Origin: Aplectana chamaeleonis
Lineage: Eukaryota; Nematoda; Chromadorea; Rhabditida; Cosmocercidae
NCBI GenBank assembly: GCA_029168955.1
Contig: JAPDOI010000066.1
Span: 213,501-277,500 of the forward strand
DNA length: 64,000 nucleotides
Direction: 5' to 3'
In this document: one piece after another, positions 24,498-35,585 of the stretch
Position numbering within the stretch: position 1 is the stretch's first letter
Layout: each line of letters begins with the position of its first letter
Position numbers and translations under genes: made by a program
The notes under the pieces: generated by a model
Told to the model about the DNA's origin: nothing
Databases searched by the model: none
Seen by the model: the letters and a program-made list of their open reading frames with translations, nothing else

Positions 24498-25760
24498 GAA
24501 TATCTGATTTGATTTGATTTATTACACGGTAGAACCGTGTGAAAGACAAACAACAAAACGAAACACCAAAACGGCAAGTTAAAGATACTAAGGATAGAGG
24601 ACAATCATAAAGCAAATAGAGGAAATTTGTAAAGCAAAAAATATGAGGGTAATTATAAAAAATACGAGCCAAGGAAAGGTGTTGATAAGAATGATGACGT
24701 GGATCGGTGAACTGTGGCGTGTAATGACGAGTAGAAACAGATCGATCGCGGTGAAGTATGCAGGGGGCGAATGTGAGTTTGAACGGACGGCTGAGAGTTT
24801 GAACGGAAGTTGTCGGGACCTACGCCGACGTCGAGCGTTTCGCCCCTCGAGCGTTCGAACGCTGTTCCGATTGCTATTAGGCTGGGGTCGGACCCGTTGA
24901 GTGCCTGAGACAATGATTAGCAGACTTTGAAATGATAAGCCTGATAAGCATCACTTCGACCGGCTTGCAATGAGGGAGAAAGGCTGGCTATAAGTGCCTT
25001 CGACTCGAATGCAAGCGACTTGAGTCGAAACCAAACCCGTGTGGAAAACTCATCCACTGACTGAACGTTGCAAATAAAGCGTCTGCTCTAGTTCCGAAAA
25101 AAAGGTTCGAAATTTCGAAAGTTTTTCACAATTCGTGCATTTTTTGGAACGAGTTTTTTTCCATTTTTCGTGCATTCGAACGTTTTTCAGTGATTTTTTT
25201 TTCAACTTTTCGTTTCTTTCCAAAATGTTTCAAATGAAAAATTTTCAATTTTCGTTCGTTCGAATTTTTTTTCCAAAATTGTGTAACTATACTTACAATG
25301 CACAGGTTAATGATGATGCCTGGGGAGGAGGGGGAAACTGAAAAAAATTTCTTCCTATTCCTTTTTCTCTGACATGCTTCACACTGGTTCAGAACCTCAA
25401 TATGTATCAGAAATGCGCCATGACTTGTTTCGAGCTAGCGACCAAAAGAGCAAGAAGTGAAGAAAACCGAAAACTACAACAACTCACTTGGTGTAACAAT
25501 AGCTGAAGAAATATGAACGTTTCAGCGCGGAAAACGCAAAAGGGAAGGCGCAGTTGAGACCCAAAAATTTGAATTCGCGCTTAGGTAGAGTCTACGTTAA
25601 CAATTTAGTCTGTTGGATGGACGGGGCTGCAACGGTAGATCGCCGCACGCGATCGGAACCACGTTGGCCTGTGACGCCCCTAACACCGCACTGCCAGCCG
25701 CCTTGTGCATGCGTCAGGCTAAATCGAATACGGAAACCATATACAACGCCGCCCTTTTGA
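24498..25760. other. Gene-poor stretch with degraded repeats
   Basis: It includes a TTTTTCG-rich tract (25095-25280). A module at 24942-25010 (GATAAGCATCACTTCGACCG, then GGCTATAAGTGCC) has a diverged relative at 57090-57135. Nothing coding is supported. Confidence 0.35.
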
Positions 25761-25985
25761 AGGCACAGTCCTAGTTCAGGGGCGAAATCACAGATTTCCA
25801 CATAATTGCGAAGTAGGCCCACACCACTATATTTTAGGCAACTTCTGAGGGGCCATAACTCCGTTAGCAGGGCGTTTTGTACGATTCCAGAAGCATGATT
25901 GGAATCATAGCGGGACCGTCTCCAAGATAGACAGAAAAACAGAAAAGCGATTTTTATGTTGGGTTGTGATTCTAAGTCCGAGTTT
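25761..25985 (-). mobile_element. Probable worn AGGCA-family MITE fragment
   Basis: AGGCACAGTCCTAG follows TTGA at 25757. The interior read on the minus strand (TTCTGTCTATCTTGGAGAC, CGGAGTTATGGCCCC) parallels 12874-13347. The far end is not identifiable. Confidence 0.45.
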
Positions 25986-26126
25986 TAGTTCATGTACACC
26001 ACGAGATCATGGGATTGCTTACAAGGGAAGTGTTTAGAGTGGTAAACGCATCTGCGAAAACGACTAGTATTGTAAGTATCTCTCGTGTCTCAATAGTAAA
26101 AATGAGCAGTATCCCGCCCCGATCTG

Positions 26127-26372
26127 GGGCCGAATGCATCATTGAGCCGGGTTGGGGCAGGGGCAGGGCAGTCTGCGCACTTGAAGAACTCTGTAAATCA
26201 CCAAATCAATCGTGCCCGAGCTGCCCTAGCCTCCGAGCTTGGGCAGATAGAGCAGTGGAAAACGCAGCTGGGGCACGATTGATTAGATGATCTACTGTCC
26301 TCGCACTGCGATCTTCAATGATGCCGGCTGCCCTGCCCCTTCCCCAACCAGGCGCGTTGATGCATCCGGCCC
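26127..26372. mobile_element. 246-bp nested element with CTG target duplication
   Basis: The ends GGGCCGAATGCATCA and TGATGCATCCGGCCC are inverted repeats, with CTG on both outer sides (26124-26126, 26373-26375). The other arm of the host foldback reads GAGCTGCAGGTTCC at this place, so it is an empty site with a single CTG. A 3-bp CWG duplication is known for some Harbinger-type elements; the assignment is inference. Confidence 0.7.
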
Positions 26373-27208
26373 CTGCAGGTTCGAAGAAGTTATGAGCATT
26401 TTTCAAACTTCGCGAAAAGGCAAGGTCACCAACAGGCACTTTTTGGGAGTTTCAAATCACTTTCTCAGATTTTGCTCAAAACTTGTATGGAGGGGTAATC
26501 TAGGGGGGTGAACACGAATCTGGAGTCCGTTTGTAGAATTTCTGAGGTTTATTGTACTTTACGGTAGGTACTATGTCAATTAAGGGGCGAAACTTACCTA
26601 AGTATTTCAAAAATCGACAAAGGGACGCCGTATACAAATTTTGAGCAAAATCTTAGACCTTGACCAAACTACCGTAATGTGGCAAAATCGATAAACGGAC
26701 TCCAGATTTGTGTTTAGCACTCCCAACAACCCATAGACAACCATTTTGAGCGATTCCTAGCGTAGCGTTCCGGAAATCGTCAAAAGTTGCGATTTGCCAT
26801 CAATTTTTCGCCCGATGGTAAGCTTTAAACGAATAAAGACGAAAACTTCGGAAAATCGGCAAGTAAAACCCAGATTCGTGATCAGCGCCCCAAATAACCT
26901 ATCTGAGAAAATTTTAAGTAAATTGTGGAACGGTTTCTTAAAACGCTTTCAGAGCCTTCTAATTGGTACTACAAATAAATCAGCAAGTTCAAAACTCTAT
27001 CAGTCTGGAAAAAGTTTGGAAAATGTGCCTTCCCCAACCTAGTCCCAGGGAGGCACTTTTAGGCGCTGAACATATTTATGATGTCCGTTTCCGGATTTTC
27101 CGAAGACTAATGCGATTTTTGGAAGGATCTTTCCAAGCTTGCAACTTCTTGGAACCTGCAGCTCGGGGCGGGGTACTGCTCAGTTTTACTATTGAGCCAC
27201 AAGAGATA

Positions 27209-27702
27209 TAGTCTACAGCAATGGAAGTAGGACCTGGTGAGGTTGCGGACTCGTCGTAACATACGGTATTTTGTTAGTGCTATCACTTATATTTCGAAAA
27301 CAGCTGTGGTAGATCGGTGAGTCTGTGTTTCCACCGATATGACTATAGTGGAATTCACCAAGAGTGTCTCATTTACTTATCAGTAACAAGCGGTCGGCTG
27401 GGATGAATCCCATACCAGCAAGCTCGATACTAATTGAGCGAGAGCGGTTGTGCTGCAACGAGTTTCATGTTAATTGATCTCCAATCGACCGCTTCTCATT
27501 AATAAGTAAATGAGACACTCTTGGTGGACTCCACTATACATCTGTAGAAGCAATGAAAACAGGTGAAAATGTGAGAGTGGAGACAAAAACTTACCGACCA
27601 ATCTCAGTTATTTCGAGAAAATGAGTGATAACGCTATCCTACAACAGTATGTTAGGAAGTGTCCTCAACCTCAACAGGTCCCACTTCCATTGCTGTAGAC
27701 TA
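27209..27702. mobile_element. 494-bp nearly full-length palindromic element with TA duplication
   Basis: The ends TAGTCTACAGCAATGGAAGT and its inverse are flanked by TA (27207-27208, 27703-27704). The two halves pair over most of their length, e.g. CACCAAGAGTGTCTCATTTA on both arms. The opposite host arm keeps the empty site with one TA. A Tc1/mariner-type MITE is inferred. A single-ended relative is at about 10317. Confidence 0.8.
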
Positions 27703-27754
27703 TACCTACGATAGCAGTCGTTTTCGCAGATGCGTTTACCACTCTTAACACTTC

Positions 27755-28459
27755 TATTGTCAGCCCGAAATAGAACGGGTATGAAGAAATAATCAGAAGC
27801 AGTCAAGTGAGGAAGACAACTTGAAAACTGTTGATGTTGATCTTCCTTATGGGGACGAGAAAATCCGAAAAGTCAAACCAACGGCCAGCGGCCATTAATC
27901 CGATGTCGGCTTCGAGCCAGACGTAAGTTCATACAGGGATTTTTTTGCTAAGGTTCATATACTTAAGATCTCCCCTCCCCCCAAAAAAATATTTATTTCG
28001 CTTAAGAAAACATTGCTTTTAAGGAAACAATTCTTACAAGTACGCGCTAACTTCACCAATTCGACTCTGTATTTCGAGGAAGTAATTCAAGCTCAGACGA
28101 AAGGCCATCATCTTCATTTCATGCACAAGAAGAAATTGATGAGATACGATTTCGGCGACAGTTTCTTTAACTACTGCAGAGTAGGTTTACTCGAAGTTTT
28201 TGCGCCGATGCATGACTAAGTGATGGAACTGCGTCGTATGATTGCGAGCTACATACCTCGCAACCGAAAAGCGGTAAGCAGTCTCATTTCGGTTTAAAAC
28301 CTTCCAGTTTGTCCTTGGTAATTTTCTATCACATCATTGCTTTTCGGAAAACTAAAGTGTTGGCTATTATGTACTTATTCACTCATGCATCGGTGCCGAA
28401 GTTTCATGACAAACAACACTTTCATCGTCGATATTTCAGCTATCTGTGCGTCCTCCAAG
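27755..28459 (+). other. Region with isolated exon-like segments
   Basis: 28013-28180 reads FHxKKKLMRYDFGDSFFNYC-like sequence to an AGA|GTAGGT donor. 28223-28273 reads MELRRMIASYIPRNRKA to a GCG|GTAAGC donor. A CCTTCCAG acceptor lies near 28310. The phases can be joined in more than one way, so I do not propose a gene model. Confidence 0.3.
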
Positions 28460-28550
28460 ATGGCTTCCGTCCCTGCCCAGAATAATGGAAATGAAAATCT
28501 GGGTGCAAGTGTGGATTCGGATGGCCATCCTGACAGTTTTCTCGGTCAAG
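28460..28550 (+). CDS. Candidate first coding exon (partial)
   Basis: A strong ATATTTCAG acceptor ends at 28439, 20 bp before the ATG, a spacing typical of a nematode trans-splice site. The frame MASVPAQNNGNENLGASV... runs 30 codons, with acidic and Asn/Gly-rich composition, to a CAAG|GTACTG donor at 28551. The next exon is not found; if there is no splicing, the frame stops at 28568-28570 beside AATAAA. The exon is also open in another frame. Unknown product. Confidence 0.33.
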
Positions 28551-28718
28551 GTACTGTGTTTCTGGAATAAAATGTGATTCAAATTTAACATTTATTACAA
28601 GTAGCGGTTTTATCAATCATCCTATCACTGAGCATTTCGCTTCGATGTTGTGTCACGTAGAACAAACTTCAATCAACGTCTGAATGAAAATGCTAGACAG
28701 CGGAGAATCACTATGGAG

Positions 28719-28844
28719 CAGGGGTGTGCGTTAATGGAAAAATTTTTTTCGTTATGCGTTAATCGTTAATTTTCCCAAATAAACCGCGTTAACCCGTTAA
28801 CCCTTCAACGCTTTAACACGTTAACGTTATAGCGCACAGCCTTG
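28719..28844. mobile_element. 126-bp hAT-like MITE
   Basis: The ends CAGGGGTGTGCG and CGCACAGCCTTG are imperfect inverted repeats. The flanks CTATGGAG (28711-28718) and CTATGCAG (28845-28852) form an 8-bp target duplication with one mismatch, as expected for the hAT superfamily. The interior is rich in GTTAAC words. Confidence 0.7.
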
Positions 28845-28915
28845 CTATGCAGTGTCTCTGCGTTCGGAACGCACTTCCGTAACACGGCACTGCGTTCGGA
28901 TGGCGTGCAAATATG

Positions 28916-28970
28916 AAATCGCAAGCGCGTGTACACGCCGTTACGCGGCGTGTACGCGCGCTTGCGATTT
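28916..28970. repeat. Near-perfect hairpin
   Basis: AAATCGCAAGCGCG...GTACACGCCG is inverted as CGGCGTGTAC...CGCGCTTGCGATTT around a 3-5-bp loop. Confidence 0.9.
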
Positions 28971-30025
28971 GGATCTCATGAAGTATCGGTTCCTTATTGG
29001 ATAGACAAATGGAAGGTTAGGAGTGGAAAAGTCAAAGTCTCCACTTCACGCCCGCTCTTTTAATTTTTTAGTAATGACCCTCGAGCCTCGCCCGTTTCGC
29101 ACGGTGTTTCGCACACTATTCACGCAGCAAAGCTTTTGTGAGGGAAGGTTTTGTGCAAATTTTTCGGGTTTTTCGAAAATGTGACTCTATTAATTATGAG
29201 AAAATTATGGCAATGATGGCCGTTTTCCGTGGGTTCTTCACTCCGAGTGGTAGAGAAGCATTCATCATGCCATTTTTTAGCGATTAAGATATTCCCTTTC
29301 ATCCCATTAAAAATGCTATTAATGAGAGTTCTCAATCAAACCACAAAAAAAGACATTTTTCGCATTTTTTTCACATTTTTTAAAGGGAATCATGAAGGGA
29401 ACTACTTAAAAATCCAGGAAAAACTGCAGATCCACTTTACGCACAAAGGAAAGCTTCAACGCGTAACAATCAGCAAGAAAAAATAAACCAGAAGGAAACA
29501 ATATGCCAAAAAAATACCAGCTGTTGAGCGGATGAATGACGAAGCGAAGCGCTAGAATCGACCGCATTCTTCGGCCATTGTTATATCTAAAGCCTGCGAC
29601 CGTCAAAAATTGAGAGAAAATTTAGTTTTAATATTCGGATAGAACTTTGAGTAATCCTTGGAATCTAATAAAAGTCTTTGAATTCAATCAATCATTCAAA
29701 AAAAATTCAGCGGACTCATTCAGAGCCACAATTCACATGAAATATTTGGACAGGATAAATCCGGGGAAGCAGTTCATCAGAAAATTCCTGATGGTCGTTT
29801 ACCTCGTTGATTCAAAAACTATCTTTGAATGCTCAGAAAATTCCTGATGGTCGCTTACCTCGTTGATTCAAAAACTATCTTTGAATGCTCTTGTCTAGTG
29901 AGCGATTTCCCATTCCGCCAAATACAGGCAGTGGATCGAAACCCGGCTGTGAAGTTGTCCTATTTTGCCTTCATTGGCGGATAACCTTATCAGCGAGAGA
30001 CTGTTGAGCGCAATTTCGCCGAGAA
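28971..30025. other. Gene-poor stretch with exon-like ORF
   Basis: Minus-strand frame 29335-29120 (71 codons) and plus-strand frame 29647-29847 have protein-like composition but no complete model. The latter contains the 56-bp duplication at 29778-29889. Confidence 0.3.
29778..29889 (+). repeat. 56-bp tandem duplication
   Basis: CAGAAAATTCCTGATGGTCG and the following 36 bp occur twice head to tail with one difference (TTTACC/CTTACC). 56 is not a multiple of three, so the copy shifts any reading frame through it. Confidence 0.95.
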
Positions 30026-30202
30026 ATGTCGCTCTTCTCTTTAGTTGGACTTAGTTCGCAGCCTGTCGACTCTGGTAGTCTTGCCAATAACTTGACATCT
30101 GCACATTTACATTGCGATCGTTCCTCATTTAAACAGACATTACATCCACATTTGCGGGAAATGCTAATTGCTGTTAATTCTGAATTAAGGCCAAATTACT
30201 AA
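30026..30202 (+). CDS. Candidate 58-residue ORF or exon, unknown product
   Basis: The ATG in GAGAAATGTCG starts MSLFSLVGLSSQPVDSGSLA. The frame continues through TSAHLHCDRSSFKQTLHPHL and a C-terminal EMLIAVNSELRPNY to a TAA at 30200. Composition is balanced and protein-like, with an amphipathic tail. An alternative acceptor (TTAGTTCGCAG) inside the frame could make it a terminal exon. Not recognised. Confidence 0.35.
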   Translation: MSLFSLVGLSSQPVDSGSLANNLTSAHLHCDRSSFKQTLHPHLREMLIAVNSELRPNY

Positions 30203-31464
30203 CGCCCCTGACTTTTCTGCTGTTCGATTCAAAAGTTCGAAAAATGCCTTCGTGGCGTTCGCTTCACACGCACGCCGACCGCGTGAGCGGACAGTCTCAT
30301 TCGGACCCTTGTTACCGACTTCATGTTATAGCACATAACGCCGAGTTTGCGCCAACCTTCAATAGGGAACTCAAAGTATCACCAGGATCCATGCCGACTG
30401 TATGTGATCGAAATCGGAAGAACCGTCACCCCCACACGTCCACTCCATTGCACTAGAGTTACTGAGGTGCCCATAGATGATCCCGATGTTGCCTTTATAA
30501 CATGCTGTATTTTCTATTGTGGGGAAACATCTTTATTACAAATCCACCATAATAGAAGTACAGCCAAAAGAGAATTCTAAAGAGTTGAAGTCCTCTCTCT
30601 ACTTGACGTGCACCTATTTTAGATGGGTAGCTGATCAAGAGGTTCGAAAAATAGATGTACATGCCTTTCTGAAGAAGGAAACACGGTAATACTTCTCTTT
30701 CAGTTTGTTCTTTGTGTAGTCCGATGCAAAGCAATATCGGAGCTCTCAGGCAAACGCAATTTCTTACGGATTCCATGCTACCTGCTGCCATTACTTGAAC
30801 TGATGTCTTCGATTGTCCTCGCAATCATGACGTGCCTTCATCGAGACCAGGATAACAACAGTTCGTTCCATTTCGCCGTATCATACATTCTCTGTGCCAT
30901 TCCACAAGAAAATGCAAAGAAAGAAAAAACAACGTGTCCGAGAACCGTCGGGGTTAAAGATGGCATCGATAATATTACAGACTGCCGCTACAGCTGCAAT
31001 GCCGTCAGCATCAGTGACAGGCCGGTGGTAGTGCTTGCTGGGGAGCGAAATCAATAACAAACGTTAACGGTGTTAACCCCCAGCGTCACTTGAGGCCCGA
31101 AGCTAGCTAAGGACGCTGCCTACGCCACAGCGACAGTGCATATCAGGCATATGGATTTTCGGTCGACTTTGATGGTAAACATAGCGTCGCGTCGCTCGTC
31201 GCCGGGAGTACTAGAATCCCAGCCTAACGATGCGGGAGCTCATGAGCTCATAGAAAGCAAAATTCAGAGAGCGAGATCAGCTCCATTTGTCAGACAATAC
31301 GAGTTTTACTATTGACATAAGCCTCTTTCGATGTGTTTCAGTTCTGATACCTTCTGAGCACGTAATTGGATGACCATCAAAAAGCGCCTAATTGTGATTT
31401 GCTGAATATTTGTTTATATAAAAGAAATCAGAATATGCTGCATGAAAATTCAGACAGTAGGGAT
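30203..31464. other. Gene-poor stretch
   Basis: 30300-30415 carries a single-arm relative of the 3334-3471 hairpin. CTCAGGCAAACG at 30745 matches the TIR of 19661-20387. An 84-codon frame at 30803-31057 is unsupported. A GC-rich gene-like stretch at 31060-31250 shows nothing definite. Confidence 0.3.
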
Positions 31465-32242
31465 TGGATTATGTTGTACAATACCCGCGCTTAGTTTTGT
31501 AAAAACGGGGAGCGTCTAGTGAACTTGGCAAAAAAATGTCCTATGCATGTATTTTCTTTAATGAAGCCTTTTTCGAATTCTGAAAACGCTATCTTATTCC
31601 CAGATCAAATTGCTGCCTGACTATGTGAATTGGGTAAAGTTCTCTAAAAGTGCTTTGTTTTCCAAGGAAATTGTTTTGTGATCGTTTGTCAAAATCGTCG
31701 CTCGCGTCGAGGTGCGGCAAAACTTTGAGCAGTTTTTGTACAAGTAATGGAAGAGCAATCTGTATATTTTCTTAATAAATTAGGAGCAGGTGGGAGAATC
31801 TCAAGGTTTGGGTTGGTTGAATTTTTGGAATCCTTAATTTAAGAGGGGTTTTGGCAACAAACCTCCGACTATTCAGCAAGTTCTCAAGCGCGTTTAGTGA
31901 AGGATTTCGAAAAATCAACCCCCACAAACCTTGAGATTCTCTCACCTATACCTAATTTATGAAGAAAGCATACAGATTGCTCTTCCATTACTTGTAAAAT
32001 TACTGCTCAAAGTTTCGCCGCACTTCGCCTTTTTGATAAAAGATTGCAAAAACTATTTCCTTCAAAAACGAAATGATTTTAGGGAACTTCGGTCCACAAG
32101 TCACATAATTAGGCAGCAATTTCATCTGTAAATATAATAGCGTTTTCAGAATTCGAAATAGTCTTCATTCAGAAAAGTTGCATAGGACTTTTTTTGCCAA
32201 GTTTGCCAGATGCTCCCCGTTTTACCAAAACGTAGCGCGGGT
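31465..32242. repeat. Large foldback element
   Basis: The arms run from CCCGCGCTTAGTTTTG at the left to CAAAACGTAGCGCGGG at the right. They pair along about 340 bp each, including AACTTGGCAAAAAAA, AGATCAAATTGCTGCCTGA-like and GAGAATCTCAAGGTTTG segments, with the centre near 31860. Non-coding. Confidence 0.85.
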
Positions 32243-32245
32243 GTT

Positions 32246-33334
32246 GGTCAGAAAGCGAGTGAGGTCGGGTTTTCGCGCCTTTTTGGTCTTTTCTGTATAA
32301 CTCGCTCCAAACTCAACTTTTAGCGAAACTATGTAGGGTGATATTTATGATACTGACGTTGACGGCTATCCAATGGTGAAGCCATAGTGGGAGTTTCTCA
32401 CACACTCGCGGGGTCGGTGGACTGTTGAGAAAAGTTGAACAGGTAACGTGCTGCCGCTGGAAACGAAAAAAAAGAGGCGGGCGAGGCCCGAGAACTCCCC
32501 CATTCATGCCGAAAACTCCGCGTGTCAACCTCCCACCGACCCTACAATGCCACCACACAGTTGACCCGTTCACACCGAAAACTCTGCCCAATCACCTCTC
32601 ACCGACCACTGATTGTGCACCCATTTGTATTACACCAAAAGCTTCGCCTGATCGCCTCCCACCGACCACCACCTACCACTCCTGCAAATGCGGGAGTCGG
32701 TGGCAGGTTGAGAGGCAGGATTGGCGATTCAACCAGCTATCGACAGAGCGTCGATATCCCGCCCAATGTCAGCCGTGACAAGCACAAATACCTCACAGTT
32801 GAGCGCAGCGTATACATTGTGGGCTGCCATTTCCGCGCTCTACACGAGAGAGTGTTAGAGAAAAACGGTGCGGACACTGCAACACGTTGCCCCGAAAACT
32901 TCGCCACATATGAGGCATTACCACGAAAACTTCGGCATTTATGAGTCATGCCGAAACCTCCGCCGATCAGCCAGATCGGATCAATTTCATTTGGAAAGGG
33001 GCGTTTCAACCGGCCACCGACCCCCGCGATTGCCTGAGTTAGTTGAGAACCATGAGAGTTTCGCAATCAATCAGCCCACTATATACGGTAGACCCCGGGA
33101 AACACAGACGTAGACGGCAGCTCCCCAACCGCCACGGTACAGTAATCACAAACCTGGCTGATTGCGAAACTTCTATAGTTTTTAACGTAATCGCTACAAA
33201 TGCTAAAACATTAGGCAGCCCTGAACGCCAAGATCATGAATATCACCCTAGCTTCGCTCAAAGTTGAGTTTGAAGCGAGTTACACCAAAAAGACGAAAAA
33301 GACACGAAAACCCGACCTCGCTCGCTTTCTGACC
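32246..33334. repeat. Large foldback element abutting the previous one
   Basis: The arms GGTCAGAAAGCGAGTGAGGT and its inverse ending ACCTCGCTCGCTTTCTGACC pair over about 110 bp. The interior contains degenerate tandem units with CCGAAAACTCCGC / CCCACCGACC words (32510-32690, again 32890-33020). Its left end starts within 4 bp of the preceding foldback. Confidence 0.8.
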
Positions 33335-33411
33335 AAATCCTACGAGCGATATTGTAATAATTATGTTATAATAATGCTTCACTATAGCGGGATTGAATTG
33401 CAGTGAAATGG

Positions 33412-34237
33412 ATGATGTACTACAATTTCCCCGTGTTCAGCTGTCTCCTCTTGGGAGGCGGCCTTCTTTACCTTCTACTCGATGCTTTCAGTCCTCTAGA
33501 AAAGGTCAGCTTCTCTTCCTCTCTTCCCGCTGTGCAGTTTTCTGCTAATATTTGGCAAATTAAGCTGTCTTCCCTACTTTACAACATCAGAGTTTTATGC
33601 CTAATTGGATTCGCAGTCTGTGCGCCAACCGTTCAGTTGAGGCTTCTGAGAAATTTAGACGATCGGCTATGCCACACACACGGTATGTTGTTACAATGAA
33701 GGTATTATGTCTTCTGAATGGAATAGTTTTTGAGGTAGTACTCAATCTTCCTCTAATTCGCAAGAGTCAGGTGATGAAAAAGTCGAAATGCAGAGCTCGC
33801 TATACTTTTTAAGGCTTAAATTTCAGCATTAGATATTAAAGTTCTACTGTGTAATCCGAGATTTTTTCAGCTTGCAGAAAAAGTTTTGTAGCCACTGGCG
33901 TTAACGGAATCGTACAGCCACCAAGACTTTCATATCCGCTTTTGCGGCTATCATCGCACGTGACAAGGAAGTTTAGTGAAACCTGCCAGACATTACGAGC
34001 CCAGTTTCAGTTCGCGGTAGAGTTTTCTAAGATCTGGGCATGTTTTCGTTAACACATAATGCTAACAAGGGGAGCGCAACTGGTCGATGCGATCATTCCC
34101 AACGAACTATATGCATATAACTTGGTATACTTGTAGTTAAGCTCATGAATCCTGATCCTTTTGAACTCCAAAGCGATTTTCAGATCGAACTACGAAAGGA
34201 TCTCCTCAAAGGGGTCAGAACAGTTACTGGGGATTAG
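33412..34237 (+). CDS. Candidate four-exon gene, signal-anchor protein of unknown function
   Basis: Exon 1 33412-33504 begins MMYYNFPVFSCLLLGGGLLY, a strongly hydrophobic N-terminus. Exon 2 33591-33682 reads SFMPNWIRSLCANRSVEASE. Exon 3 33878-34016 starts with a split codon and reads KSFVATGVNGIVQPPRLSYP. Exon 4 34184-34237 reads IELRKDLLKGVRTVTGD and stops. Introns are 86, 195 and 167 nt, bounded by GT...CAG, the last with GATTTTCAG. All four join in phase to 125 residues. Alternatives: exon 3 may read through to a stop at 34050, and an in-frame segment MLTRGAQLVDAIIPNELYAY (34059-34118 on) could be another exon. A CAG just before exon 1 allows an upstream exon. Confidence 0.38.
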
Positions 34238-34707
34238 GAAATTTTTGAGGTACTATAATGTACGAAGAAAAGAAGAGGAATCCAGGCTTGTACGGCAGTG
34301 TGCCCTTCCAACGGTCGTTATGCGCGAGGGATAGCTATATCTTTCTTACTAACGAATACGCTTCCAGTTCCACGGCGTGAGGCCTTCATGGAGTACGTGT
34401 GCCTGGCTTCGATGGTGATATTCTACTTGAGTAGAATTTCGGACTTCAAACATCTCAGGATCGTCGTTCCATCGCTTCCAGAAGATCAAACGCCAACCTC
34501 CACTCACAATTATTCACCGGCTTTCCGAGAGAAACCACCTTTGTTTGGCTGAAAACTATGCGAAATCCTTGCCGATTCAGACCAATGTATTGAACTACCC
34601 TCTACACTACTCACGAGTGCGTGGGTGATCTCCGCGGCGCATGTAACTAACATATACATATGTAGTGGGTGTCTTGGTGTGTGACATCGCTCACTGCCCA
34701 CTCTTTG
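34238..34707. other. Stretch with one protein-like ORF
   Basis: The frame 34298-34552 includes a hydrophobic FMEYVCLASMVIFYLS segment after a CTTCCAG acceptor-like site. It could be a further exon, but phase and partner are unknown. Confidence 0.25.
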
Positions 34708-34711
34708 TTAA

Positions 34712-35170
34712 AGGCATCGTACGCGCAGAAAACCGTATAATATTTTTTCATGTTTTTGTGTAGCTTGGCCCCTCTACTGAACGAAAATGTCGAGGGGACC
34801 CATGAAAAACCTTTATTTGTAAAGAAAAGTCAATAGGAACACATTGTAAATACGAATTTGAATTTCGCGCCAAAATCATTTTTGAGGTTTTTCTGCTTCT
34901 GGAGGCCTCGTCACTGTCATTTTCGGAGTTTTTCTGCATATGGAGTTCGTGCCGTAACTATTTTTCATGTTGCCTTACGGTCGCACCAATATTCTAGGAA
35001 AAAGTGCTAGATGACTGGTGAGAATTGGTGGCGGATCTTCATCTTTGACGCCTTCCAACCTCATTGCGCAACGTTTTTGACGCGCCAAAGTTTACCAGTG
35101 TGGTCTACCGGACTCAATCATGAAATTGAGCTTGAAAAATGAAAATTGATTTTCAGCGCGAACGATGCCT
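34712..35170. mobile_element. TTAA-flanked AGGCATCG MITE
   Basis: The ends AGGCATCGTACGCGC and GCGCGAACGATGCCT are flanked by TTAA on both sides (34708-34711, 35171-35174). 459 bp, non-coding. Same end logic as the AGGCACAG elements. Confidence 0.75.
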
Positions 35171-35585
35171 TTAAAGCATGAACTTTTGTTGATTTTGAGT
35201 GAATGTTAGTGAATGTACGAATGTGAGTTGATAAAACGTATTTCATACATTGAGGACGAGGCTATCGTAGTGTTTTCTTCTCTGTATGTGCTGTAGGCGC
35301 GCTCATTCCATTAAAACGTGTAATTTTGTAACTTTGATCTAGAATAACACTCAAAGGCAGCATACACGCTGACAAAACTGGTTGAGGTAATGGCGTTAAT
35401 TAACTCATAGGACCTATACAGAAATGCCTACGTCGTTTGAAGCGTCGGAAACGAATCCCAAGCGACCGTTCAAAGGCATCGTCAGTGCAAGAAACCACTT
35501 TCCCATTTTCAAGTTCGATTTCATGAATTAGCCCGGTAGATCACACCCGTAAACTTCACCGCGTCAAAAACATAGGGTAAAACTA
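35171..35585. mobile_element. Partial inverted copy of an AGGCATCG element
   Basis: From 35476 (after TTCA) AGGCATCGTCAGTGCAAGAA and the next about 95 bp are the inverse of 35070-35170. The copy is then cut by the TA-flanked insertion at 35586. Confidence 0.55.

Larger units (their letters stand above)
26027..27754. mobile_element. Large foldback element carrying two nested insertions
   Basis: The outer arms begin GAAGTGTTTAGAGTGGTAAA and end with the inverse TTTACCACTCTTAACACTTC. Each arm is interrupted by a separate smaller element (26127-26372 and 27209-27702), and the opposite arm preserves the uninterrupted sequence. The interior is non-coding and contains two copies of an ATTCGTGxTCAGCxxCCC-like word also seen at about 55835 and 57495. 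Confidence 0.75.
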
